DNA of 64,000 bases from NCBI GenBank assembly GCA_948144175.1, contig CANXME010001461.1, positions 620,001 through 684,000 on the forward strand, given 5' to 3'. The notes below the pieces were generated by a model, which did no database searches, was not told the DNA's origin, and saw nothing but the letters and a program-made list of their open reading frames with translations. The stretch is from Closterium sp. NIES-65 (lineage: Eukaryota > Streptophyta > Zygnematophyceae > Desmidiales > Closteriaceae). The position numbers and the translations under genes were made by a program. Positions 18,508 to 28,514 of this stretch are shown here, one piece after another. How positions within the stretch are numbered: the first letter of the stretch is position 1; every line of letters starts with the position of its first letter.

Positions 18508-21500
18508 TGAGAGGAGTAGGGACCCTCTATCGCCTCCGCGTAAGAGCGCGGAGTCGGGATGTCTGGTGCATCCGGGTCTCCCTCAGGGGCTAGCAGTACA
18601 GACGCGAGACGAGGTGAAGCGGCGGCCAGACACTGGAACTCCTCCTGCCTGTCCTCAAGGACGTCCGTGCCAAGGGCACACTCACCCCCGACGGACGGAG
18701 GACAGGCGGACTCAGACTCAGTGACAAGACGAGCAGCGTAGTCTAGACGACAGCGCGCAGCAAAGTCGACAAGCTCAGTGACAAGGGCAGACGCAGCAGA
18801 CGACTCGAAGGAGGGGTCAGTGACAGCAGTAGCCAGGAGACGCGTGACAGTAGGACTGGCAGCACGAAGAGCGTCCGACTCCGGGTCGGCAAGAGCAGGA
18901 AGAGAGGAAGCAGGAGGAGAAGGCAAAGGGGCACGCAGAGGAGCAGTGGACGGACGCAGTGACATCCGGTGCGTGCCAGGGACAGGAGGAGGACGCTGAC
19001 GCGACCCGCGACCACTAGCGCGCTCAGTACGAACAGGCGACACAGGACGAGACGCAGGCTCACGACGCTCAGTAAGACCTCCAGTCGGACCAGCGTAGGG
19101 AGAAGGAGCAGGCAAAGGGGAGGCAGGCTGTAGCTGTGGCTGTGACCGGACAGGCTGCGGACCCTCTAAGGGAGGAGGAGGAGGTGTAAGACCAAGAACC
19201 TGCTGCAGGAGCGGAACGAAGTACGGTCGGGGCCGCGCGGCGACGCTAGAAACAGCAGGAACAGCACCAGCAGCCCCGGCAGGAGCACCCACTCCAGCAG
19301 CACCTCCAGCAGCACCACCAGAAGCTCCAGAACCTCCAGCCGCAGCACCAGGAGCACTGTCAGTCGGGCCGCCAACGGCAGGCTCAGCGCCAACACCCTC
19401 AGCAGGACCAGCTCCAGGAGAACTCTCAGACTCAGCAGCTCCAGCACCCACAGTACGAGCACCGGCGGGGCGCGCAGCAGCAGTGCCCTCTGCAGCCGAA
19501 GAACCACCAGCACCAGCAGCACGCCTCCAGCGCCCGGCAAACCACTCACGCAGCTCCTGTGGGGAGAGTGGCTCCCGGCGAGACGAAGCACCCCCAGGCA
19601 CAGCACCCCCGGGCTCAGCACCCCTAGACACAGCACCTCCAGGCACGGCACCCCCAGGCACAGCACCCCCAGGCTCAGCACCCCCAGGCTCAGCACCCCC
19701 AGACTCGGCACCTCCAGGCTCAGCACCCCCAGACTCCGCACCCCCAGGCTCAGCTCCCGCAGCAGCACCAGAGTCACCAGTGACCTCGACAGGCTCGACC
19801 GCGTCTACCTGGGACACACCTGAAGGGGCAGGACCCTGAGGGGGGAGGGGGACTACCGGGGGGGGACCTGGTACCAAGAAGAGCGGGGGTGGGGGGAGGG
19901 ACGGAGTGCGGTAGGGGAAGAGGCGGTAGTAGGGCACCGACTCGTCGAACGTGACGTCCTGGGAGGACAGAACACGTCGAGAGGTGGGGTGGTAAAACTG
20001 CCACCCAGGGGCGTCGGGGGGGAACCCCAGGAAGACGCAGGGAGAAGCACGAGGGGACAGCTTGTCCGCAGACAGGTCGCGAACAAACGCCCGAGATCCC
20101 CAGACCCGGAACGCCGACGCATCGCCAACCTTCCCCGTCCACAGCAGGGCTGGGGAGGTCTCCGGTCGAGAGACCCTGGGGTGGAGGTTGATCTGGTGCG
20201 CAGCGTACCTGACCGCAAACGGCCACAGAAAATGGGGAGCAGCCGCATGCATCATGGACGTACGAGCGACGTCCATGACGATGCCAATGCGGCGCTCAGC
20301 AATCCCATTTTGCTGCGGTGAGTCCGGAAGCGTGAAGGTCTGACGGATGCCTCGCACACGACAGTAGGCACTCAGGAGGCCGGAGGAGAACTCTCCACCT
20401 CTGTCCGAGTGCAGACGCAAAACAGGGAAGTCAGAGCCAAAGCTCCTCCGAAGCTGGAGACGAGCTGCGCGGATCCAGTCGATCAGCACCTCAGTGACCT
20501 CACCCTTGCTGCGCAAGGGGAAGACTGTGGTGTAACGCGAGTAGTCGTCAACCACCAGCAGGAAGTAGCGCTCCTGACCCTGTCCACGGACGCGGGCTGG
20601 GCCCCACACGTCCATGTGAAGCGTCTGCAACGGGGCCTCTGTGGGAGGAAACTGGGAGGAGTGAGGGGCAGCACGCTGGCGCCCCTCGACACAGGGGACA
20701 CAGGTGGGGCCAGGGCCCGGAGGAAGGGGAGGGAGAGACCGGGGAAGACCAGACACAAGGACTCGCGAGGCCATGCCTCTGAGCCAAAGCAGGGAGGGGT
20801 GGCCAAGGCGGTGGTGCCAGAGGAGGGTCTCGTGAGACAGACGACGACACGAGCAGGGGGCAGACTCAGGACCAGACCTGGACGCTGCAGCAAACACCTG
20901 ACCAGACGAAGGGACCCTACCAGACTCAGCACCTGGAGGAGAAGCAGTGGTCAGTGTGTACAGGCTCGACCCTGGCCGACGTGTAAACGTAGCCAGGTGG
21001 CGACCTGTATCCTCCTCCGTGCAGTGGGTCACCCGCTGACGAGCAGGGGTGAACTGGTGGACACCCGCATCCTGGAGGTCAGCACCACTCACCAAGTTCG
21101 TCGAGAACGAGGGGAGGTAGAGACCAGTCAGGGTGCCAGAGGGGGCCGCCGGACACGGGAGGACAATGGAGAAGCGAGCCAGGACCGGCCCCCCAGAGGG
21201 GTCAGCCAGGGACACTGCAACCGGCCGACTCAGCGGCGTGAGAGTGGTGCGGTCCCTAAAGAAGGAGCGAGACGCTCCAGAGTCAAGGGTGAAGGTGTGA
21301 GAGGCCGAAGCCGACACAGTACCTGAGAGGGCAGACTCACCAGCACCTGAGAGCACAGACGCACTGGCACCTAGAGCAGCAGCCTCACTAGTACCTGACG
21401 CGGCAGTACCAATGCCCGGGTCGGGCGGGAAACACCGGTAACAGTCATCCTCATCACTACCAGTCACAGCATACATAGCAGAGAGAATAGCATCAAAGTC

Positions 21501-21750
21501 AAGATCATAAATAGCTACTCCAGCCCTAGACAGCTCTCCCCAGCGGGGGATCTCAGCGGCCTCCGGAAACTGCTGACGCCAGGCGTCGGTCAGGCGGCCA
21601 AAGCAGCGACGGGCTGTGTGGGCGCCTCCACACCTCTCCCCCGCACGGTCACCGGTGCGAAGAACGTAGGGGCAGGGACCAAGAGCACCACCGCGCTGAC
21701 GCTGCAAGTACCACTCACGGAGCTGCTGAGGGCCGGGGACGGTGCGAGAG

Positions 21751-21782
<32 letters not shown>

Positions 21783-22856
21783 CTGACCACCCCCAGAGCT
21801 GCTCCGCTGGGACGAGCCACTCCGACCCCCGCCTCCACCACCACCCCCGCCTCCACCGCCACCCCCGTCTCCACCGCCACCTCCCCCACCAGGACCGTCG
21901 CTCCCACCGCTCCCACCGCCTCCTCCGCTACCACCTCCGCCGCCACCTCCGCCTCCACCGCCGCCACTAGTACCTCCACTCCCGCCACCACCTCCACCGC
22001 CACCCCCACTCCCCCCGCCACCCCCACCTCCTCCGCCACTGCCTCCTCTAGATCCACCCGCTCCCTTGCCCCCCTTGCCCTTGCCAGAGCGGCGTCTGCC
22101 GCTGGGGGCAGACGCCGCACCGACCGACTCAAAACCAGCGAGGTCGGCCGTAGCAGCAGAGGCGACAGAGGGCAGCAGGGGGGAAGGAGAACACCCCTCA
22201 AAGATGGGGGTGCGAGGGTCACCCCTAGAGGCCCCTACAGCGACTATACTCTTCTCAGCCGCTAGCAGGGACTCCTCAAGGAGGTCGACAGTGAGGGTGG
22301 TGGGACAGACAGAGAGAAACTGGTCCCTAACGACACGAAGGGACTCAGGAAGACGGGTGACGAGAAAGTAGAGAGTGATATACATGGGAGGAGGGTTTGC
22401 GGCGCGGAACTCAGCAGGAAGGGCAGCGCGGTAGCGAGCGTCACTAGCGCGGAGGTGGGTAACGAGGTCAGCGACAGTGGGAAAGGAAGCGAGGTCAGGG
22501 AAGAGAAACGGTAGCATGAGGCGGCTAAGGGTAGCGAAGGAAGGGGAGGAGTAGCGTGCAACTACAGCGTCGTACAAGGCCTGAGCGGTCTTGCACTGAC
22601 TAAAGTGGGCACGCTCAGAGGAAGGGAGGTGGCGACGCACAGCAAGACGTGCAGCAGCATCGCGGGTCGCCCACTTGGAGCGAACGGCAGAGTCAGCATC
22701 AGCAGGCGGGGCAGGGACAGCTCCAGAGACAAAGTCAAAGAGAGAGACCTCATCTATCGCATCACACAGTAAGTACAGCTGCAGGTCTTCAATCCAGACG
22801 GCAAAGTCAATGGCCCTCCCCTCAGCGTCAAAAGTAAGAACATTGGGGGTGGCCAT
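18393..22856 (-). CDS. gag-pol: Copia-4 Gag-protease-integrase-linker polyprotein
   Basis: Starts at ATG 22854-22856 (MATPNVLTFDAEG), the start conserved in the other copias; an in-frame ATG seven codons upstream is less likely. N-terminal Gag (~1-225), poly-Gly tract (~265-365), a Gln run, REWYLQRQRGG, zinc-like C-x13-C-x3-H-x4-C (~394-417), protease TLDSGASRSFF (~523), GAG-pre-integrase LWHHRLGH…CVPC (~685), integrase triad in LHMDVWGP (~748), HSDRGGEF (~818) and NGIAERR (~853), (GGAEP)n linker (~1030-1085), a Pro-rich segment, and the first residues before RT. Near 18477 one base is missing (aggagcc where others have aggaagcc), so the last ~28 codons are out of frame and RT lies in the next frame. 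No other lesion is visible. Confidence 0.93.
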
Positions 22857-24069
22857 GGCAGCAGCTGAAAGTCTCACCGGGCTGGAAGAGTCGGGTAGGT
22901 CAGCAGCAGAGGAACACAGCTCAGGGACAGCAGCACGGCTCCTCAGGTGGCTCGCGTGGCTCAGGCGGCTCGGGCGGCTCGGGCGGCTCGGGCGGCTCGG
23001 GCGGCTCGGGCGGCTCGGGCGTCTCGCGCGGCTCGGGTGGCGTAGGGGCTCACGGGCGGCGCGGGCTGCTGGGGCTGCTCACGTGCAGCACGGCGGGCTG
23101 CAGCAGGGCCGGTGGTGGGCTGTAGCTGGGCCGGTGGCGGGCTGTAGCAGGGCCGGCGGCGGGCTGTAGCAGGGCCGGCGGCGGGCTGTAGCAGGGGCCG
23201 GTGGCGGCTGTAGCAGGGCCGGTGGTGGGCTGTAGCAGGGCCGGTGGCGGGCTGTAGCAGGGGCCGGTGGCGGCTGTAGCAGGGCCGGTGGCGGGCTGTA
23301 GCAGGGCCGGCGGCGGGCTGTAGTAGGGGCCGGTGGCGGCTGTAGCAGGGCCGGTGGCGGGCTGTAGCAGGGGCCGGTGCGGGCTGTAGAGGGGCTGACG
23401 AGGGGCCGAAGTGGGGCCTAGGCGGGCCGGCGGGCTGTAGGCGGGGCCGACGCGGCGGGCTGTAGCAGGGGCCGGTGGCGGGCCTAAGCGGGGCCAGCGC
23501 GGGGCCGACAGGGCGTAGGTGGGGCCGGCGCGGGGCCGAAGAGGGGCCTAAGCGGGGCCGACGGAGCCTACGCGGGGCCGACACGGGGCCGAGACGGGGC
23601 CTGGGCGGGGCCTACGCGGGGCCGACGAGGGGTACGCGGGGTCGACGAGGGGTACGCGGGGCCTACGCGGGGCCGACGAGGGGTACGCGGGGCCTACGCG
23701 GGGCCTACGTGGGGCCGACGAGGGGTACGCGGGGCCTACGCGGGGCCGACGAGGGGTACGCGGGGCCGACGAGGGGTACGCGGGGCCGACGAGGGGTACG
23801 TGGGGCCTACGCGGGGCCGACGAGGGGTACGCGGGGCCGACGAGGGGCCTAAGCAGGGGCCGACGAGGGGCCTAAGCGGGGCCGACGAGGGGCCTAAGCG
23901 GGGCCGACGAGGGGCCTAAGCGGGGCCGACGAGGGGCCTAAGCGGGGGCCGACGAGGGGCCTAAGCGGGAGCACGACGGGAGGGGCGACTCGGAGGGTCG
24001 CTAAAAAAAAAATTGCGCGCCTCGGGGCGCGCTTCGGTGGGCCCTAGGAACAGGCCCTAGGAAGGGACC
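22857..24069 (-). repeat. Copia-4 leader: GC-rich minisatellites
   Basis: Three arrays: a ~9-10-bp ggcggctcgg run (22965-23030), a 20-23-bp gggctgtagcagggccggtgg-type array (23095-23400), and a 20-22-bp gggcctaagcggggccgacg array (23480-23970). An A-run and gcgcgcctcggggcgcgc, a short inverted repeat, follow at ~24001-24031 near the primer site. The long ORFs here are repeat artefacts. Confidence 0.75.
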
Positions 24070-24082
24070 TGCTCTGATTCCA
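24070..24082 (-). promoter_or_regulatory. Copia-4 primer-binding site
   Basis: Minus strand TGGAATCAGAGCA directly after the LTR. Complementary to the 3' end of initiator Met tRNA with one mismatch. Primes minus-strand cDNA. Confidence 0.85.
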
Positions 24083-24214
24083 TGAGAAAGTACGAATGAG
24101 AAGTGAAATGACTATGAACGAAGTGAGTACAAATAGGAAACCCTAATTGGGTTGTACCCCCTATGGGATACCCCACTATAGCCTACAGAAACAAGTAAGC
24201 TATAAGTTCTGACA
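24083..24214 (-). repeat. Copia-4 5' LTR (132 bp)
   Basis: Identical by eye to the 16652-16783 LTR. Followed on the plus strand by the target duplication gttac (24215-24219). Confidence 0.95.
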
Positions 24215-24582
24215 GTTACTTAGCACTGGTTATGGCAGCAGCAGAGGAGGAGGTCTTGGAGCAGTACAAGGATATAATGCCCGACGACCTACCCGCAGGC
24301 GTACCTCCAGCACGCACCCACGAGCACGAGATCGTGGAGGAACCAGGTGCGAAACCCGTCTCACGTGCACCATACCGACTGAGTCCGACTGAACTGACAG
24401 ACATGAAAAAACAGATAGAGTATCTACTGGACAGACAACTGATCCGCCCATCCACCTCTCCCTACGGTGCAGCAGTTCTCCTCACTCCAAAGCCAGACGG
24501 TAGTTTACGGATGTGCATCGACTACCGCACACACAACAAAGCAGACGCATTGAGCCGCCCCGGACATGTAGCACGCATCTAG
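24215..24582 (+). pseudogene. pol: gypsy reverse transcriptase N-terminus fused to RNase H tail
   Basis: Reads MAAAEEEVLEQYKDIMPDDLP…, EPGAKPVSRAPYRLSPTELTD, KKQIEYLLDRQLIRPSTSPYGAAVLL, KPDGSLRMCIDYR, all standard for the start of a gypsy RT. Immediately after CIDYR comes THNKADALSRP, the block that normally ends the RNase H domain. The RT palm with YVDD, thumb, connection and RNase H catalytic core (expected ~1.2 kb) are missing, and the join is in frame. TAG at 24580. The other copy (57931 / 50543) has the same join, so the deletion is ancestral. The element cannot reverse-transcribe itself. Confidence 0.85.
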
Positions 24583-26039
24583 CTCGATGGGATGAACCCT
24601 CTGCTCAAGGGTCTATTCCAACATGGGTACTCCTTGGACGCAGAGATCGCTACAGCACAGACCAAGTAGCTGTTACAGTGGGAAAAAGACTTAGCTGTAA
24701 GGAAGGGTTCAGGAAAGATTTGGGTACCGAATTACGCCCCGCTACGGCAGATCCTATTGGAGGAGTTTCACAACGTACCATACGCGGGACATTTCGGGAG
24801 CAACAAGACGTTAGCAGGGATAGCAAAGTATTACTACTAGCCCGGGATGGCAGCAGACGTGCAGCAGTTCGTCACCTCATGCGACACGTGCCAGCGGATG
24901 AAGAGCAGCAAGCAGAAAAAAGCAGGGTTACTTCAGCCTCTACCCGTACCGGAGCAGCCATGGCAGGTCGTTAGCCTCGACTTTATCACAGGACTTCCTT
25001 CGACCTCATGGGGGCACGATTCCATCCTCGTAGTAATCGATAAGTTCTCCAAAATGGGTCACTTCATACCAACCAACGCCACGGCAACAGCTGAAGCAAC
25101 TGCACGCCTCTTCTTCGACCGCATCATCACCATCCACGGCATCCCCACTACACTCATCTCAGACAGAGACCCAAATTTCACCAGTAAGTTCTGGAAGGAG
25201 CTCATGGGACTGTTGGGGACAAAGCTTGCAATGTCTTCAGCATACCACCCCCAGACTGACAGACGGACAGAGCGACTCAATCAAGTAGTTGAACAGTTAC
25301 TGTGCACAGCTTGCAAGGACGACGTCAGCCACTGGGACACACAAATACCGACCCTAGAGTTCGGTTACAACAACGCCTCACATGCGGCCACAGGGAAAAC
25401 TCCTTTCTTCCTGTGTTACGGTCGGGAACCACTCACACCACAGCAGCCAACCACACCGGCACACGTCCAAGCCGCACATGACTTCGTCACCACCATGCAG
25501 CAGCTATGGGAGAAGACTCAGCGACGTCTCACCACGATGCAGAACTCCCAGAAGCAGTATGCCGATCGTCAGCGACGAGAACACTCAGTAGCAGTAAAAG
25601 ATCAGGTGCTTCTTGACACACACAACTTGAACCTGTCTCACCTATCATCCAAGCTCTGGCCTCGCTTCTGTGGTCCTTTTACGTGGAGGCACATGTGACA
25701 CCTGTTACATTCCGCTTGCGCTTACCAGATACATGGAAGCTTCACAATGCTTTCCATGTCCAGCTACTGAAGCCCTACAAGGACCCCAACCAACAGTTCC
25801 AGGGACGGCAACTACCGCCACCACCACCTGTTCTCATACAGGATGAACCCGAGTACAAGATTGAGCGCGTTCTCTCTCATCGGCGCCGTGGCGGCAAGAC
25901 CCTCGAGTTCTTGATACGCTGGAAGGGATACGACCCCACTGAGGACAGTTGGGTTGCAGAAGCTGATATGGGCAACGCACGCCGTGCTCTCAAGGACTAT
26001 CTTGTCAAGCAGGGTGTATCTCACGCCACCCAGCTTTGA
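24583..26039 (+). pseudogene. pol: gypsy integrase with chromodomain
   Basis: Begins with the spacer …GMNPLLKGLFQHG, then the zinc-binding N-terminus (VPYAGHFGSNKT…CDTC). Integrase core residues lie in VSLDFITGLP, LISDRDPNF and DRRTERLNQ. A GPF/Y-type module follows, then …HNAFHVQLLKPY, and a chromodomain (YKIERVLSHRRRGG, FLIRWKGYDPTEDSWV), which targets integration to marked chromatin in chromoviruses. Damage: TAG at ~24667 (CAG in the other copy), TAG for Trp in YYWPGM at ~24838, and a short deletion near 25680 that shifts the frame just before the GPF module. The chromodomain frame then runs to the stop at 26037-26039. The intact version is at 49024-50217. Confidence 0.88.
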
Positions 26040-26049
26040 GGGAGGGACG

Positions 26050-26417
26050 TGTGAGAGTACGACGGCTTATGCCAGCTATGTTTGCTTGCCTTTACTTTAT
26101 CATGCTATTTCTAGCATAGGATAATTATAGGCATGCATGAATTGCTTGATTTCCTAGGCTAGGTGCTTTCCTATATTTTATTATAGTTATAGCACCGAGC
26201 TAGGTTGCGTGCACCGAATTCTGGCTTTTCGGTTGCCACTGAATTGCTTTCTACCGAATTCGGGAAGGATCTGTTCGGGACGCTTCGCGACCCGCGGAAC
26301 CTTCACGTAACAACTGGTTAAGGGGCCTTGTGTCGAGCCTATATATAGCCTCGTGTTGTACCCAGGTGATCATTCAATTCACATTCTCTTTTCAGAGCTC
26401 GATCCTAGATCCTCACA
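26050..26417 (+). repeat. gypsy 3' LTR (368 bp)
   Basis: TGTGAGAGTACGACGG...CCTCACA, preceded by the purine tract gagggagggacg. It carries the 3'-LTR-type variant ggtgatcattc shared with the LTR at 48646. The flank tctag (26418-26422) is a one-base variant of the complement of ctgga. Confidence 0.92.
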
Positions 26418-27440
26418 TCTAGTAGGACCAGTGTAGGGAGAGGGAGCAGGCAGTGGGGAGGCTGGCTGTAACTGTGACTCGGACTGGACAGGCGGCGGAC
26501 ACTCTAAGAGAGGAGCAGGACCAAGAGAGGACGGAAGACCAAGAACCTGCTCAAGGAGCGGAACGAAGTATGGCCGCGGCCGTGCAGTGCCCCCAGAACC
26601 AGCAAGAACAGCACCTGTACCCCCAACGGCAGCACCAGCGCTAGTAGCACCCCCAGCTCCAGCAGCGCCAACTCCAGCACCCTCAGAAGAACTAGCGCCA
26701 GCAGCACCTCCAGCGCCAACATCCCCAGCACCTCCAGCTCCACTCGGACCACAAGAAGACGGAGCAGCTCCAGCTCCAGCACCTCCAGTAGCACCTACTC
26801 TAGCAGCACCACTAGATCTAGCACCACGAGCACCCGCAGGCCCAGCAGCTACAGTACCCCCGGTACGAGCACCTCCGGGACCCGTGGCACCAGCACCCTC
26901 AGCAGTAGTAGAACCTTCAACACCAGCAGTACCTCCAGCTCCAGCAGCATGGCTCCAGCGCCGAGCAAACCACTCGCGCAGCTCCTGTGGAGAGAGCAGC
27001 TCCCTCCGGGACGAAGCACCCGAAGGACCTCCAGGCCCAGTACCGCCAGACGCCACACGAGCAGGCCCAGCACCCTCAGGCTCCGCACCCCCAGGCTCCG
27101 CACCCCCAGTCTCAGCACCCCAAGTCTCAGCACTCCCAGGCTAAGCACCCCCGGAGTCAGCACCCCCAAGCTCAGCACCCCCAGACCCCGCACCCGCAAG
27201 CTCAGCACCCCCAGACCCCGCACCCGCAGGCTCAGCACCCCTGGCAGCACCAGAGTCAACAGCTACCTTGACAGGCTTGACTGCATCTACCTGGGACACA
27301 CCTGAGGGGGCAGGACCCTGAGGGGAAAGGGGGTCTACCGGCGGGGGACCTGACGCGAGGAAGAGCGGCGGCGGGGGGAGGGAGGCAGTGCGGTAGGGGA
27401 AGAGACGGTAATACGGAACCGACTCGTCAAACGTGACGTC
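26418..27440 (-). pseudogene. pol: Copia-1 linker with GGAEP and Ala/Gly repeats
   Basis: After FPYRTASLPPPPLF and a VSQVDAVKPVKV block the strand encodes GGAEP-type 15-bp repeats (27060-27240; frame breaks at ~27140). Next come SSRRELLSPQELREWFARRWS, an Ala/Gly-rich stretch, and RPYFVPLLEQVLGLP…SPYTGPT, which stops at the gypsy LTR. The stretch matches 48087-48645 closely. It lies between integrase and RT in the polyprotein, and no enzymatic function is known. Confidence 0.78.
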
Positions 27441-28514
27441 CTAGGAGGACAGAACACGTCGCGAGGTGGGGTGGTAGTACTGCCAACCTGGCGCGTCAGA
27501 GGGGAAGCCAAGGAAGACACAGGGAACAGCACGGGGGGACAGCTTGTCCGCAGACAAGTCGCGGACAAACGCCCGAGATCCCCAGACACGGAACGCAGAC
27601 GCATCGCCAACCTTCCCGGTCCACCGCAAAGCAGGGGAGGTCTCCGGCATGGAGACCCGGGGCTGAAGGTTGATCTGATGCACCGCGTACCGAACCGCAA
27701 ACGGCCACCAGAAATGGGGGGCAGCCGCATGGACCATGGACGTAAGAGCGACATCCATGACCATGCCAATGCGGCGCTCGGCAATCCCATTTTGCTGTGG
27801 AGAGGCCGGAAGCGTGAACGTCTGGCGGATGCCCCGTGCACGACAGAAGGCTCGCAGAAGGTCAGAGGAAAACTCACCGCCTCTGTCGGAGTGCAGACGT
27901 AGGACAGGAAAGTCCGAGCCGAAACTCTCTCTGAGTTGGAGATGAGCAGCGCGGATCCAGCCGATCAACACCTCAGTGACCTCACCCTTGCTGCGCAAGG
28001 GGAAGACTGTGGTGTAACGCGAGTAGTCGTCAACCACCAGCAGGAAGTAATGCTCGTGACCCTGTCCACAGACGCGGGCTGGGCCCCACACGTCCATGTG
28101 AAGCGTCTGCAGCGGAGCCTCTGCCGGAGGAAACTCGGAGGAGTGAGGAGCAGCACGCTGCCTCCCCTCGACGTAGGGAACGCAGGTAGGTGCTGGCCCC
28201 GGAGAAAGAGGAGGGAGGGATCGGGGGAGACCAGAGACAAGGACACGGGAGGCCATGCCTTGGAGACGAGGCAGCGAGGGGTGACCAAGGTGGTGGTGCC
28301 AGAGGAGAGTCTGGTGAGACAGGAGACGACACGAGCAAGGGGCAGATGCAGGACCAGACCTAGACGCCGTAGCAGACACCTGACCCGACGCAGCTACCTG
28401 ACCAGACGCAGAGACCGGAGGAGACTCAGTACTCAGTGTGTACAGGCTCGACCCCGGCCGATAGGTAAACGTGGCCAAGTGTCGGCCCGTTCGAGCACAC
28501 GTGCAGTGGGTCAC
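27441..28514 (-). pseudogene. pol: Copia-1 GAG-pre-integrase and integrase
   Basis: About 357 open codons. GAG-pre-integrase LLWHHHLGHPSLPRL…CVPYVEG has the second Cys of CxxC changed to Tyr. Integrase: LHMDVWGPARV, VVDDYSRYTTVFP, HSDRGGEFSS, NGIAERR, FRVWGSRAFVRDLSADKLSPRAVPCVFLGF. The D,D,E triad is complete. The frame ends with TAG at 27441 in the SSQDVTF block. Inactivated by upstream lesions and by loss of the adjoining RT. Confidence 0.85.

Larger units (their letters stand above)
16652..24214 (-). mobile_element. Copia-4: complete, near-intact Ty1/copia element
   Basis: 7,563 bp on the minus strand. Identical 132-bp LTRs at both ends, 5-bp target duplication gttac, primer site, leader, and a gag-pol covering all domains, with a single 1-bp frameshift near 18477. 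This is the only element in the window with every part in place. Identical LTRs indicate recent insertion. It landed in the gypsy protease/RT boundary. Confidence 0.95.
16027..26417 (+). mobile_element. Ty3/gypsy chromovirus, inverted copy, interrupted by Copia-4
   Basis: Gypsy pieces 16027-16651 and 24215-26417 form one element once Copia-4 is removed: the target duplication gttac (16647-16651 and 24215-24219) restores the frame. It carries the end of gag, PR, truncated RT, IN, chromodomain and 3' LTR. The 5' LTR and most of gag are lost at the 16026 break. Its 3' LTR abuts Copia-1 (minus strand) at the same site as in the whole copy at 48646. Confidence 0.88.

Noticed and set aside
22961-23852. 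Direct repeats with regular spacing, considered as a CRISPR-like array
   Set aside because: Units are contiguous degenerate minisatellites without unique spacers, in a eukaryotic retroelement leader.
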